Below are positions 12,541 to 25,619 of a stretch of DNA of 64,000 nt, piece after piece. A model generated the notes under the pieces. It was not told where the DNA came from. It ran no database searches and saw nothing but the letters and a program-made list of their open reading frames with translations. Source of the DNA: Isoperla grammatica (lineage: Eukaryota; Arthropoda; Insecta; Plecoptera; Perlodidae). The DNA is taken from the NCBI GenBank assembly GCA_945910005.1, contig OX246739.1:35784608-35848607 (forward strand), in the 5' to 3' direction. The first letter of the stretch is position 1. Each line of letters starts with the position of its first letter. The position numbers and the translations under genes were made by a program.

Positions 12541-14110
12541 GAAGGTTATTAGGCCTATCCACTGTATCCCATATAGGCTACTGGCAGTTAGTAACAAACA
12601 TAATACACATTTACTTTGCACACGTAGGTTCGTAGGTATGGGCAATTTAAGTTATCACAACGTAGTCTCGTATCAGTAAAGCAAGTTTCAATAAGTACAA
12701 CACGCCAGGAATCTGGAATCTAACTAAGTTAGTATCAGTTAGTTAGGTTCCAAAGTGACAGTCCATGAGCGTAATTTAGTTCAAAATACTGTGTAGTCTT
12801 AATGATAGCAAAAAGAATCAAAGAAATGGCCAAACAATTTTGAAGTGTATACTATAATATTGAAATTGCGTTGTTGATATGCCCGGTTTGTGAATTGTTT
12901 GCTGAACCCATGATAAAGCTGCAAACACGGAGACAATCTCAACATCATCAGGACCAAACAATCAAAACCCAGTAGCAATACATTCGCATTTAAATCCCCT
13001 TAATTGATTCACATAGGGTAATAAGACCCATTAATGATGATTAAACATACGTCTGCCTAACAAAACTTAAAAACTAAGTTGTTTGACGTCCTTGTTGTTT
13101 GCGCACCAACTTATTTAAACGGTAGCGATAAACGTGTTTAAACTTAAATAGAGTGAGATCGGACTAACTTCAATAAACCCGTGCAAAACTTGGATCGAAA
13201 ATAAAGTTAAAGTTAAGCCACGCAATATCAACGGTGGATACGCATGGGAGTGGGAGTGGAAGGGCTCGGTAGTGTATAGAAACCTCGTACCAACTTGGCA
13301 GGCCGTTTTGACGGGCGAAGATTGAAATCGTGGCGGGATATCACCCCCCCCCCCCCTCCCTCCCCCCACCCACACAATCCCTCCGACAACGAAAACTTAA
13401 CGCTATATAGTTTGCATCTTGTTTTCGTTCCAATATACAAACGATCCCAAAAAGTTTATAACATCATAAAACACAATGGACGGAGATCTCGAAAGAGAAT
13501 GAGACGACAAGAAGTTCGAAACCAATTTTGAACTCGTTATTACGGACGTTTTTAGCCGTCGATCAGTCGATATTAGGATTCGATTAGGGTTCGCGGATAT
13601 CCACGCGTCAGTTTGATTTCATGGCGTCACACGCAAGATCATCTAGATGGCCGGGGCTGGATGAAAATATCGTCGCAAACCCTTTCACAATGTATAGCGG
13701 CCAGTGCCGCAATTTTGGGGCTAAAACAGTAGGATTAGCGGGAAATTCAAATTTATTTCAACGTCCCCTTGACGCGTCATTTTAACCTCGGGTAATAAGA
13801 ATGATCAAGGAAAAAGATTGACTGAAATTCAATACGGACATTTCAATCATAAGGACCCCCGATTAATGGATACCTTGGTAAGTTTTCATTGTAGATGCAT
13901 GATTCAAATCATGTTACATAGCACAGCGACTTGCAATTGTGATTAGAAATATTGAGTAGGCCATGTATTTGCATGTTCCAATATCGTGTTATTTGGACTG
14001 GCGTTAAAAGAAAATGATCAATTTGAAAAAAGCCAGGTTCAGTTATCTCTTTCCACGAATTACACGCTTCAGATCCTCATCTTGCCCCAACTTTCTATCG
14101 CGTCTCAAGG
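12541..14110. other. Intergenic, no supported gene
   Basis: Contains a short inverted repeat near 12,711-12,752 and a 13-base C run at 13,344-13,356 that continues into C/T-rich sequence. The stretch 13,540-13,780 is of balanced composition, but no coding signal is seen. Confidence 0.45.
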
Positions 14111-14119
14111 GCTGGACAA

Positions 14120-14215
14120 TGCGACCCTTACAAACCGGTTCTCATGCCCCGAGGCAGTGCCCAGTCGGAGCGGTCAAGACATGCGTTAGTCTTACCTTGT
14201 GTTCGGATAGCACAG
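14120..14215 (+). repeat. Dispersed repeat shared with 24,430-24,500
   Basis: The segment from AAACCGGTTCT through CCGAGGCAGTG and CCAGTCGGAG matches, with few changes, the reverse complement of about 24,440-24,500. Two copies in one window suggest a dispersed element. Its class is unknown. Confidence 0.5.
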
Positions 14216-14299
14216 TAGGTCTGGAGGCAGCCAATGAGAAGCAGCCACGTGGCTAAAGTCATCGCGTCACATCACGCCCCTCTAGATCACAAGTTGTTC

Positions 14300-14884
14300 C
14301 TCGGATCCACCTTCATCTGAAAAGAGAAATGCCGTCGATTAGTCAACGCGAGTTTTTTTCAGACAGAGAGGAGGGCCAGTCAAGCCGTAGAGAGTTAATC
14401 ATTTCCTTCTTCTTTGTTCATCTTTTGTATTCTTCTAGCTGAAATATCACTTGACTGACCTGGGAGAGGAAAACATCGCCTGCTCCCGTCCGGGGTAACG
14501 CTACTGCCGTACGTCATTAGAATCACCGCATATATACGAGAGTACGTGTAATACATACTTGAGAAGCGGCTTCACCGCGTTCTTTACGGCTAAACGTGAC
14601 CGCGCTTTACACAAGTAGCACCCGTCCGTACGTTTAAATACACAGTTAAAGAGGTATTCAGGCAAACAAACACAATACATGTATTCCCATCCATGACAAA
14701 TAAAGTTACGTAAGTGTAAAAAACGTTCCTACTACAAAAGAGAAAGAAGGACGAATTAACGAATTAACAAATTAACAAAAAAAAATGTAACGAGGACTGT
14801 GAGAAAGTCGAAGAAAATGGAATGAATTAATTGGAAGAAGTAGGGAAGACAATGATGTAAAAGAAGAAGAAGAAGAAGAAGAAG

Positions 14885-14915
<31 letters not shown>

Positions 14916-16468
14916 GGAAGAAGATACATGACCGGCCTGGCAACCCGATGTTAGAAAACTCTATAATACGGCCAAGAATATTGGTGGCTAACAACCACTA
15001 ACCTGATTTATTTTGGAAACAGGTGAATGAAATATATATTCATTTGGAATAGTTACAAACATCTTATGGGAATTAGGCTTAGCATGTACGTGATTTTCAG
15101 TCCTGAGCAGCAAGACAAAATAAACCACCTTTAAAATTGCTTCTCTGTTGTATATTAGGAAATACTTCTTCGTGCCAAACATGCAACTGGAGATTCGGTT
15201 GAAATTATTTCTTTATTTAATTAACACTGTTCGTGCCGAGTGCCAGGCTGCAATAATTATGGCTACACCCAGAAAATCATCATCGAGTCGGGTTACGGGA
15301 ATTGTGGTCGACTATCGGCAACACTAGCCGATAATCAAACCCGCTCGACAAGTATTACTTATAATAAATATACCATAGCATACCATATACCAAATATCGC
15401 ATACAATTAATTAATACCAATATACAATAATACTACTGCAGTCTTCAATACCACGGCACAAACAACAGATGTTGATATTTCCGGATCTTCTTGGACATCC
15501 ATGGTTTGTTCAGTTCTTTGCCTGAATAAACCTTGTGAATAGTCGCAAGTAATACAAAGTTTCTACCTCAGGGACCAGCGATGATGCGATCAGAGTGGTA
15601 GTAACTTTACAGCTTTCAGAAACTTTCAAGAGGTGTTCTAAACAATGGAAAGTGGGGCATTGATGCAGAAAGTGGGAAGCAAATCGCATTAATGTATGCT
15701 TCAAAATATCTCCTGTAGCCATGAATAATAACAATAAATAAATAAAGTTGTATTTATTGTGTACCTATACTCGTAAGACCCTCAGTACATGAACTGATAT
15801 TCTGAATGCGACAATACATTGTACCATTTAAAGAGATATGTCTATATATCATTACGTGATATAACAGTTTGCTATTTTTACTAATTACTACCATCCATAA
15901 TATAATTATTGTTTTGGACCTCACCTGCTGATTTCGATTTCCTACACGTACACCGTAAACACATCGCCACATGTTAAGAACCATAAACATAAAACAATGC
16001 ATATTGCATAATATGCTTGAAAAGCTATAAAGTATAAAAACATAATATGTACATATCTAGCATAAAAGGAAGTTACACATGTAAAATAGATTGGCTGAAC
16101 ACAAACGACACTCACCAAGCGTGAATATCAGTATAATAGTTTGTTTTATAAGTTGGAAAAATTCGCCAAAAAAAAGGTTTTCAAGTAATTTTAGCCTCGT
16201 TATGACCTGACTCAGCCGCCATCGTGTTTAAAATCAACCTATCTTCAGGACACATCAATAAGATCACTCAAAATACAAGTGAAAACTAATCAATGACTTT
16301 CAGCAAATGAAGGCTATTCTTTTCGTCCCCATGCAAAAATAATTCCGCCACCGCTTCCGCAAAACTCGACAAATACGGGGTTGAAGGGCGCGAAAATACG
16401 GAAGCAAAGTTATTTCCACAGCAGGTCCCGAGTGGAACAGCTGTCCGTGTTTATTTCACGGTGCATCA
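14300..16468. other. Intergenic, no supported gene
   Basis: AT-rich sequence. It includes a (GAA)n tract and a modest nested inverted repeat near 15,290-15,350. No gene is recognised. Confidence 0.45.
14861..14916 (+). repeat. (GAA)n microsatellite
   Basis: About 18 consecutive GAA/AGA triplets, pure except at the ends. Long GAA tracts can form triplex DNA. Confidence 0.95.
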
Positions 16469-19400
16469 GTCACAGCGCGGGTGTGGCGAGTACTGGCGCG
16501 TGTGAGGGGGCCTCGCCGCGTCACACGGTCCACCGGCCAGTCAACCCGCGCTGTTCTAAGTGGGACACCCGACGAAACAAGTCTGTCCTGACGGTATTCA
16601 TAGTCCCCACGTGACGTCACAGCGCGGGTGTGGCGAGTGTGAGGGGGCCTCGCCGCGTCACGTGGTCCACCGGCCAGTCAACCCGCGCTGTTCTAAGTGC
16701 GACACCCGACGAAACAAGTCTGGCGCTGTCGGTATTCATAGTCCCCACGTGACGTCACAGCGTGGGTGTGGCGAGTGTGAGGGGGCCTCGCCGCGTCACA
16801 CGCTCCACCGGCCAGTCAACCCGCGCTGTTCTAAGTGCGACACCCGACGAAACAAGTCTGTGCTGACGGTATTCATAGTCCCCACGTGACGTCACAGCGC
16901 GGGTGTGGCGAGTACTGGCGTGTGTGAGGGGGCCTCGCCGCGTCACACGCTCCACCGGCCAGTCAACCCGCGCTGTTCTAAGTGCGACACCCGACGAAAC
17001 AAGTCTGTGCTGACGGTATTCATAGTCCCCACGTGACGTCACAGCGCGGGTGTGGCGAGTACTGGCGCGTGTGAGGGGGCCTCGCCGCGTCACACGCTCC
17101 ACCGGCCAGTCAACCCGCGCTGTTCTAAGTGCGACACCCGACGAAACAAGTCTGTGCTGACGGTATTCATAGTCCCCACGTGACGTCACAGCGCGGGTGT
17201 GGCGAGTACTGGCGTGTGTGAGGGGGCCTCGCTGCGTCACACGGTCCACCGGCCAGTCAACCCGCGCTGTTCTAAGTGCGACACCCGACGAAACAAGTCT
17301 GGCGCTGTCGGTATTCATAGTCCCCACGTGACGTCACAGCGCGGGTGTGGCGAGTGTGAGGGGGCCTCGCCGCGTCACGTGGTCCACCGGCCAGTCAACC
17401 CGCGCTGTTCTAAGTGCGACACCCGACGAAACAAGTCTGGTGCTGACGGTATTCATAGTCCCCACGTGACGTCACAGCGCGGGTGTGGCGAGTACTGGCG
17501 TGTGAGGGGGCCTCGCCGCGTCACACGGTCCACCGGCCAGTCAACCCGCGCTGTTCTAAGTGCGACACCCGACGAAACAAGTCTGGTGCTGACGGTATTC
17601 ATAGTCCCCACGTGACGTCACAGCGCGGGTGTGGCGAGTACTGGCGCGTGTGAGGGGGCCCCGTCGCGTCACACGGTCCACCGGCCAGTCAACCCGCGCT
17701 GTTCTAAGTGCGGCACCCGACGAAACAAGTCTGTCCTGACGGTATTCATAGTCCCCACGTGACGTCACAGCGCGGGTGTGGCGAGTACTGGCGCGTGTGG
17801 GGGGGCCTCGCCGCGTCACACGGTCCACCGGCCAGTCAACCCGCGCTGTTCTAAGTGCGACACCCGACGAAACAAGTCTGGTGCTGACGGTATTCATAGT
17901 CCCCACGTGACGTCACAGCGCGGGTGTGGCGAGTACTGGCGCGTGTGAGGGGGCCTCGCCGCGTCACACGGTCCACCGGCCAGTCAACCCGCGCTGTTCT
18001 AAGTGCGGCACCCGACGAAACAAGTCTGTCCTGACGGTATTCATAGTCCCCACGTGACGTCACAGCGCGGGTGTGGCGAGTACTGGCGCGTGTGGGGGGG
18101 CCTCGCCGCGTCACACGGTCCACCGGCCAGTCAACCCGCGCTGTTCTAAGTGCGACACCCGACGAAACAAGTCTGGTGCTGACGGTATTCATAGTCCCCA
18201 CGTGACGTCACAGCGCGGGTGTGGCGAGTACTGGCGCGTGTGAGGGGGCCTCGCCACGTCACATGGTCCACCGGCCAGTCAACCCGCGCTGTTCTAAGTG
18301 CGACACCCGACGAAACAAGTCTGGTGCTGACGGTATTCATAGTCCCCACGTGACGTCACAGCGCGGGTGTGGCGAGTACTGGCGCGTGTGAGGGGGCCCC
18401 GTCGCGTCACACGGTCCACCGGCCAGTCAACCCGCGCTGTTCTAAGTGCGGCACCCGACGAAACAAGTCTGTCCTGACGGTATTCATAGTCCCCACGTGA
18501 CGTCACAGCGCGGGTGTGGCGAGTACTGGCGCGTGTGGGGGGGCCTCGCCGCGTCACACGGTCCACCGGCCAGTCAACCCGCGCTGTTCTAAGTGCGACA
18601 CCCGACGAAACAAGTCTGTCCTGACGGTATTCATAGTCCCCACGTGACGTCACAGCGCGGGTGTGGCGAGTACTGGCGCGTGTGAGGGGGCCCCGCCGCG
18701 TCACACGGTCCACCGGCCAGTCAACCCGCGCTGTTCTAAGTGCGGCACCCGACGAAACAAGTCTGGTGCTGACGGTATTCATAGTCCCCACGTGACGTCA
18801 CAGCGCGGGTGTGGCGAGTACTGGCGCGTGTGAGGGGGCCTCGCCGCGTCACACGGTCCACCGGCCAGTCAACCCGCGCTGTTCTAAGTGCGACACCCGA
18901 CGAAACAAGTCTGTGCTGACGGTATTCATAGTCCCCACGTGACGTCACAGCGCGGGTGTGGCGAGTACTGGCGCGTGTGAGGGGGCCCCGCTGCGTCACA
19001 CGGTCCACCGGCCAGTCAACCCGCGCTGTTCTAAGTGCGACACCCGACGAAACAAGTCTGTCCTGACGGTATTCATAGTCCCCACGTGACGTCACAGCGC
19101 GGGTGTGGCGAGTACTGGCGAGTGTGGGGGGGCCTCGCCGCGTCACACGGTCCACCGGCCAGTCAACCCGCGCTGTTCTAAGTGCGACACCCGACGAAAC
19201 AAGTCTGGTGCTGACGGTATGCATAGTCCCCACGTGACGTCACAGCGCGGGTGTGGCGTGTGTGAGGGGGCCCCGCCGCTTCACATGGTCCCCCGGCCAG
19301 TCAACCCGCGCTGTTCTAAGTGCGACACCCGACGAAACAAGTCTGGCGCTGACGGTATTCATAGTCCCCACGTGACGTCACAGCGCGGGTGTGGCGAGTA

Positions 19401-20057
19401 CTGGCGTGTGTGAGGGGGCCTCGCCGCGTCACACGGTCCACCGGCCAGTCAACACGCGCTGTTCTAAGTGCGACACCCGACGAAACAAGTCTGTCCTGAC
19501 GGTATTCATAGTCCCCACGTGACGTCACAGCGCGGGTGTAGCGAGTACTGACGCGTGTGAGGGGGCCTCGCCGCGTCACACGGCCCACCGGCCAGTCAAC
19601 ACGCGCTGTTCTAAGTGCGACACCCGACGAAACAAGTCTGTCCTGACGGTATTCATAGTCCCCACGTGACGTCACAGCGCGGGTGTGGCGAGTACTGGCG
19701 AGTGTGAGGGGGCCTCGTCGCGTCACGTGGTCCACCGGCCAGTCAACCCGCGCTGTTCTAAGTGCGGCACCCGACGAAACAAGTCTGGTACTGACGGTAT
19801 TCATAGTCCCCACGTGACGTCACAGCGCGGGTGTGGCGAGTACTGGCGCGTGTGAGGGGGCCTCGCCGCGTCACACGGTCCACCGGCCAGTCAACCCGCG
19901 CTGTTCTAAGTGCGGCACCCGACGAAACAAGTCTGGTACTGACGGTATTCATAGTCCCCACGTGACGTCACAGCGCGGGTGTGGCGAGTACTGGCGAGTG
20001 TGAGGGGGCCCCGCCACGTCACGTGGTCCACCGGCCAGTAAACCCGCGCTGTTTTAA
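16469..20057 (+). repeat. Minisatellite of ~147-bp units, about 24 copies, CpG-rich
   Basis: A GC- and CpG-rich tandem array sits in AT-rich DNA. I count 24 occurrences of the core CACGTGACGTCAC. Spacing is mostly 147-148 bp, with shorter units (about 137 bp) that lack a TACTGGCGCG segment. Neighbouring units differ by a few substitutions (for example GCGACACC versus GCGGCACC, and GTCCTGACGG versus GGTGCTGACGG), and some variants recur as ~295-bp dimers. ORFs of up to 190 codons on either strand are by-products of the low stop density and are not genes. The left flank at 16,440-16,468 and the right flank after 20,057 are unrelated sequence. Confidence 0.97.
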
Positions 20058-23000
20058 ATGAGTGCATGTAATGTGTATAATGTTCTCCGTCCAGCAAAGC
20101 ACCCCAACTTCTTCTAAAACACTTTAACACCACTTCAAAAATGCGGATTGTTTAAAAAATTGCTGCAACGCTATTGTGTGGGCATCCTCCCCTCACCCCC
20201 CATTGTCTAATTTGTGGAGCACCTTTTTACAGCTATGTTCTACTCTGGGCAGTTCCCTCCGAAATATATTCCTTCGTACGCTGTGAGTGTGATACATAAT
20301 GGAGGGTATACTTGCCGTAGCCTGCATGCATGAAACTAGCGGGTTTTAGTGGGCATTACAGTAAACCTCCGGACCAATGCTTGATATAAGGCAGTGCATT
20401 GAGCAAAGAGCTCCGCAAAATGTTTCTTCTTCATCGCAACTCTTTGCTTTGTGTGGCATTATACCCCGTGGAATGAGCTCTTGCAGCGTCGAGACAATTA
20501 GACAGGTCCGGTGTGACCGACCAACTAGACTAATTAAGGCTCTGCGGTTCACATGCATCATTCATTCGCATGCAGATTGCGCATCAGATACACCGCACCA
20601 CTCTCTCTACCTACAGCACAGCACGGCCATCGTTAACGCATTAGGTGCGGCGCCTTGTTCCATAGCCTACGGGAAACTTCTAGTTTAAAGCGAGCGTTTA
20701 CAATCTACTTTTGTGGCAATCGTTTTGTTTGTATTTATCGCGATAGCGGTCGAACAGAGAGTTTGATCAAGTTGAAATTTCGAACATCCACAAGTTTTGA
20801 CGTGGATTGAGCGCCATTAATTTTACACTACATAATTACGAATCACATCATAAGGTTGTATGTTATTTTTGTTACTAATTTATTATTTATACAATAATAA
20901 TCAAAATTACAACCGTATAAATAAAAATAAAATTATACATCTTTCATAATCCAGTGTGTAGCTCACTATCACAGCTTTCGTTCACTTTTCAATGTTCTGT
21001 AAAAGAAACTTTTATTTTTAGTGATCTTTAATATATTGCATCTTCTATTTTCTGTTAACTTTTTAATGAAAGGAAAGTTACAAATTATCGAATAGGTATA
21101 GATGATGTACTTTTGTAGGCCTGCGCGCAAATAATTGCTGTTTTTTGCGTCGAGAAAGGATTTCGGTTGTGAAGAATGCCACATCGGACAAAACAGCGCC
21201 ACTTGTCATTGTCCCCTACAGCGAACATAAAGCCTATCGCCGCGCACATTACAGCTATCCACTTTACGACCAGACCCGCCATATTTTATCGTAATGACTT
21301 TGGCAACATTGTTTAATGAATTTTGAGTTGTGAGAAACTTCTTTTATGCGGTCTGGTAGTTTTTTACTCTTGACTGCGCTGACAACAGTGGCCCAATAAC
21401 TCAGTGGGTTCGAACGCGTAGAATGTGCGCCCCGGCCTAGTCGAACTAATGAAAGTGTCCCGACCCGGTTCTGTGTAAGGGAAGTAGAGAGAAGTATAAT
21501 AACCACCGGTGTCAGGAAGCAACCGCATCCCACAAGCTAAGTGTTCATTAATTATCTTGTTGTTTGTTAGTTTGTATGTTTGCTTGTTTGTTTGCTCGTG
21601 TCCTTAAACCACAATTTAACATTCAAATATTGTAACATTAGATAGTAACGAGCGCTACAATCTTCAAAAAAGGATTCTAAGTTAGTTTGAGGTTAATTGC
21701 GTTTAAATTTAGTTGAAAGGCTAATCTCAGTTTTAAAACTGCGCTAAATTATAGTATTTGAGCAATACCGTTACCCCTTTCAATTAGATTCAATTCAAGA
21801 TTCAATTCAATCACATCTTCAATTAGAGCAACAAAATCTTCTGATAGAAGTCACCATAATATTGTGAACGCGTTATTTTGTATGAATTAAAATATTGGCC
21901 TTCGGATTAAAACTGTATCAATGGTAGGGCCTACACACGTTTCTGTATGAAACGAGCATGTTTTTAAAACAAACTCACAACATTATATTATATGAGATAA
22001 ACTAAACTTGATGGCAAACCGAGTGCGCAGCGAGTTGGCAATTATAGATTTATTTCGACAGCAATGTTTCCAATAACACGTCGTAAGTAATAAGTTGAAC
22101 GATAATGCTGGCGCGTTCTGAAAATAAATGAAAGCTTATACAATTTGATAGAATATGGTACGAAATCCAATCCATGCGAGTTTGTATGATTGAATGTGTT
22201 TGTTTTGTGTGTGATGGTACGATTCGTTGAACGCAAGTTTAATGTGACCAACATTATCCAGTAAACGTTTCTCATTGACTCTTCAAGCAATTACAAAACT
22301 ATTAAAGTCCCAGATGGTTTACTAAATGGCCAACAGTACAAGAAAGTAATATCATACATTCCCCTTAGTTTTCTATTCTATTTTATCTCATATGCTTATT
22401 TATTCAAACATTTAAATTATTGTTTTTATTTTATAAAACAGTTTTATTATTTAAAACATAAATGAAATATCAATTCAAAGACATAGGATGTCAAATGCGA
22501 GGGCATGTTTAGAAGCTAATGACGCGGACATGACAAGGCATCATGTTACAGCGGTGAAAGTAATTCTCTTCAAGCTTCAACGTTGCAAGTTAAAATCGTT
22601 TCACGCCAGTCAGAAGTCTTCACATTTCTTTGGGCAGAACAGGTCACCGAATAATTGCTGCGCGGTAAAGCGTCTTACTCCATGGAAGTTGTTTGAAACA
22701 AAGACAAGGGAAGAAACAGAACAGAATTAATTCTTCCCTTGACTGCCCCGAGTTCCGCATCAAACTTATTGCCAAGACCGAACATTTCAATCTCTGCCGA
22801 GCAAGTCAAACAGAGACAGACATAAATCGGATCTCTCTGTCTGAAATAAGCGGGAATACGTTACAGAATGATTAACAAAGAGGTTTCATAATGATCCCGG
22901 GCAGGCAAATGGTCTCATTTCACTGTAAACAACGCTGACAAAAACACTATGTTGGTTCTGGGTAAATATCCATCTGAAAGCTAAACTAAACACTGGGTTT

Positions 23001-24106
23001 TAATTAAATAACGTTGAATAAAATTTTAAGTAATTTTAACAAAGTCCACAACAGCAATGGCAAACAGCTACATGGTCTGCACACTGGCATCCCTCTATAT
23101 CTTCATCTCATGAATTTATACATTTATTATTGACCGTAATTTATAGTGAATAAAAGGTTAGAAACAGATATCGAGATGTAATGTAACTGTGGCGAGTTAA
23201 AATTGTAATAGTAACAAAAGAAGAAGTACTTGAAAGATCGAATGACGAAATAAATGCGTGGATACTTTCATGAAGAGTTGGACGTTTTATATTCTCATGA
23301 ATACAGTTGAAGAGGATGTCTATAAGGTTTACAAGGCAAGAGTAGACTAACGTGGAAAAACATACGATGGATAATCGACGATGGTACTTCTGGATATGGC
23401 GAAAATATGTCAATCAGGGTAAACAATTCGAATTGAAAACATAAAGAGGTGGGTCTAAAAATATCTAAAAGTGTTTTATCCTTTATTGGTTTTGTTCATA
23501 ATCAAAACCTTGTTCAATATTGATAACATAAATAATCATATTCTTTAAATTGATAGTACTACTTATATAAGTTAATTTATTGTATTGGAATAGAAAAATG
23601 TATTAAAGGATGAATACATAATAGAAAATAAATCTACAAAGCCCAAACGCTTACCAGTAGTATTTATTTCTGGTAGATTAAACGTGTATCTATGTGAAAA
23701 TTAATATTGAAACAGAATAATTAACCATTTCGCCGAACTCCTCTAGAATATAGTCAATTACACCGGACAAGCGTGTATGCGTGCACTTGCAATTACTAAT
23801 ACATAAAGATGTGGAGAACAATTGCACCACATGACATCTGTACCCGAGCTAGTATTTAACCCTGGAACGCAGGAACCCAGCTTTATAGTAGTTACCTCGG
23901 CCATTACGCCGCCAGTATTTGATTACAAATTACGTACGGTTAATTAACGGTATAATAGTAGTTGTCGCACTATGGGGCTTATCGGGGTCAAAGCGATTTT
24001 CCCGCGAGACACCCGTTGCGTGTATAAGTCTGCTTGACCACAAGCGTCGTGTTACCATTGAGTTTATTAGTGGTGTTACACTCAACTTAAGTGACCCCAC
24101 GTAAAC
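20058..24106. other. Intergenic, no supported gene
   Basis: AT-rich DNA apart from 20,340-20,690 and 22,490-22,870, which are of balanced composition with no recognised exon. One tRNA-like SINE head lies at about 21,388-21,470. Confidence 0.45.
21388..21535 (+). repeat. tRNA-like SINE head, diverged
   Basis: A TGGCCCAATAACTCAGTGGG stretch resembles an A box. A diverged GACCCGGTTCTGTG about 75 bases on could be a B box. No acceptor stem pairing was found. The call is weak. Confidence 0.3.
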
Positions 24107-24408
24107 ACTAAACCGTTGAGTGAGTAATATAGGAAAGAGGCGCAACGCCATCGGCAGTTTGTCTACCGCCTATGCTGCCCAAAATATTTTAGTCGGGTAG
24201 TAGAAGTTCGAAAAGCGACGCGATGACGGAGCCTGATTGGTCAACTACTTCACCGAAGATATACGAGGACAGCCGAAAACTCTGTCATCGCTCGATTGGC
24301 GAACGTCTACTACCCGACTAAAGTATGTTGGGTGGGCAGCATAAGGCGGTAGACAAACTGCCGATTGTGTTCCGCCTCTAACCTATATTACTCACTCAAC
24401 GACTAAAC
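24107..24408. mobile_element. 288-bp MITE with long TIRs and a 7-bp target duplication
   Basis: The element at 24,114-24,401 is flanked by identical ACTAAAC (24,107-24,113 and 24,402-24,408). Its ends are inverted copies starting CGTTGAGTGAGTAATATAGG. The inverted similarity continues for about 90 bp on each side with mismatches, leaving a ~100-bp unpaired centre. It has no coding capacity. The perfect flanking duplication shows it inserted as a unit. A 7-bp (or 8-bp with one decayed base) duplication is nearest to hAT-like transposition, which is an inference. Confidence 0.9.
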
Positions 24409-24429
24409 AGCTTCAACGCCCAACCGTGG

Positions 24430-24505
24430 ACGCGGGAGCGCACCTGCTGTTCTCTGCACTCCGACTGGACACTGCCTCGGGACAAGGAACCGGTTTGTTT
24501 GATAT
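24430..24505 (-). repeat. Dispersed repeat, second copy of the 14,120 repeat
   Basis: In reverse complement this matches 14,130-14,175 across the AACCGGTT, CCGAGGCAGTG and CCAGTCGGAG blocks. It lies between the MITE and the SINE-like repeat. Confidence 0.5.
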
Positions 24506-24509
24506 TATT

Positions 24510-24745
24510 TGTTGTCTAACGACGTACTCGACAAATAGGCCAAACAACGTCGGGGGTGATTGAAGGAAAGAGACAAGTAGGACGTAAGGGGAGTAAAAGT
24601 GAAAGAAGAGGACGTAGAGTGCCTTTCGTCTGGCTTCTCCACCTCGAGCTGTGGACCTGCCAGAAGCATACGCTTCCGTCGGTATAGCTCTTGAATCACT
24701 TACGCACGCAAACCTCCCCGCCACGGTTGGGTAACAGTCCCTGCA
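24510..24745 (+). repeat. SINE-like repeat, ACGACGTACTC family
   Basis: Starts near AACGACGTACTCGAC. It aligns over about 230 bp with the minus strand of 30,190-30,505, sharing the blocks GTGCCTTTCGT, ATACGCTTCCG and ATAGCTCT. It has no coding capacity. Related heads occur at 7,145 and 51,920. No tRNA-like promoter was identified, so its class is uncertain. Confidence 0.65.
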
Positions 24746-25619
24746 TAGTCCCTGCATGGCGAGATGCACAGTCGAAATAAGTACCTATGTGATATGTTTA
24801 TAGTTGCTATGGAGTTTGTCCTTCTTATGGAAAATAGAATGTAATAAAACAATTCCATAGCAACAAATCCTCTACTTAACTTGACACTTTACTGTGCAAT
24901 GTGCATAGGTCCAGCCCTTGAGAAAGTTGAGGCGAGATGAGGATCTCATAAACTTGTTATTCGTGGAAGGAAATTACTCTACCTGACTTCGTTTCAAATG
25001 ACCCTTTACTATTAACGCCATACCCAGTACAAATAATACAAAGACGAAACATATACGATATTCAATTTGTCTAATTACATTAATTATTCCAGTTGCTGTG
25101 TATAGACATGATTTGAATCATGTTTCTACGATGAATACTTACCACGCTAACCATAATTAATGTGGCGTTATGATTAAAATATCCACATGTACGTGTCTCA
25201 TAGCGAGGAAATACAAAGACGCTACTTATTTAATAAGCATACGCATTTTTGTGAATTTCTCAAAAAAGTGACAAAAAGAAGACCTTTGATTGTCTATTGC
25301 CAGCGGGAGCATGGCAACCATATCTCCACAACTTTGAACAGGTAGCGAGTCGGTCAATTGTATACGGCTTACAATACACAGGGAGATGAGAGTTAGTGGT
25401 CTTACAATAACTTCGGTAATGCTTTCATCATCAATCAATGACGTGTTTACGGTCTTGGTCAACCCGCGCAGGTATCTGAATTAGCCACGGCCGCGGGTTG
25501 GTTGCCGCTCACCCACCCGTAACGGAAGCATTACCGAAGATGTTGTACGATGACTATATCAGGGCAAGCTAAGTAAAATAGCGTGTACGCCGCGCCTGGC
25601 GATGGTCACTCGGACCAAA

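Noticed and set aside
12430..12645. Poly-Asn or poly-Leu ORFs at the TTG microsatellite
   Set aside because: Produced by the simple repeat alone.
12711..12752. Hairpin-like CTAACTAA / TTAGTTAG pair
   Set aside because: Short and made of low-complexity words. Expected by chance in AT-rich DNA.
16755..17327. 190-codon minus-strand ORF and similar ORFs across the minisatellite
   Set aside because: They exist on both strands in the repeat because the GC-rich unit has few stops. Composition is repeat-driven, with no start context, splice sites or known domain.
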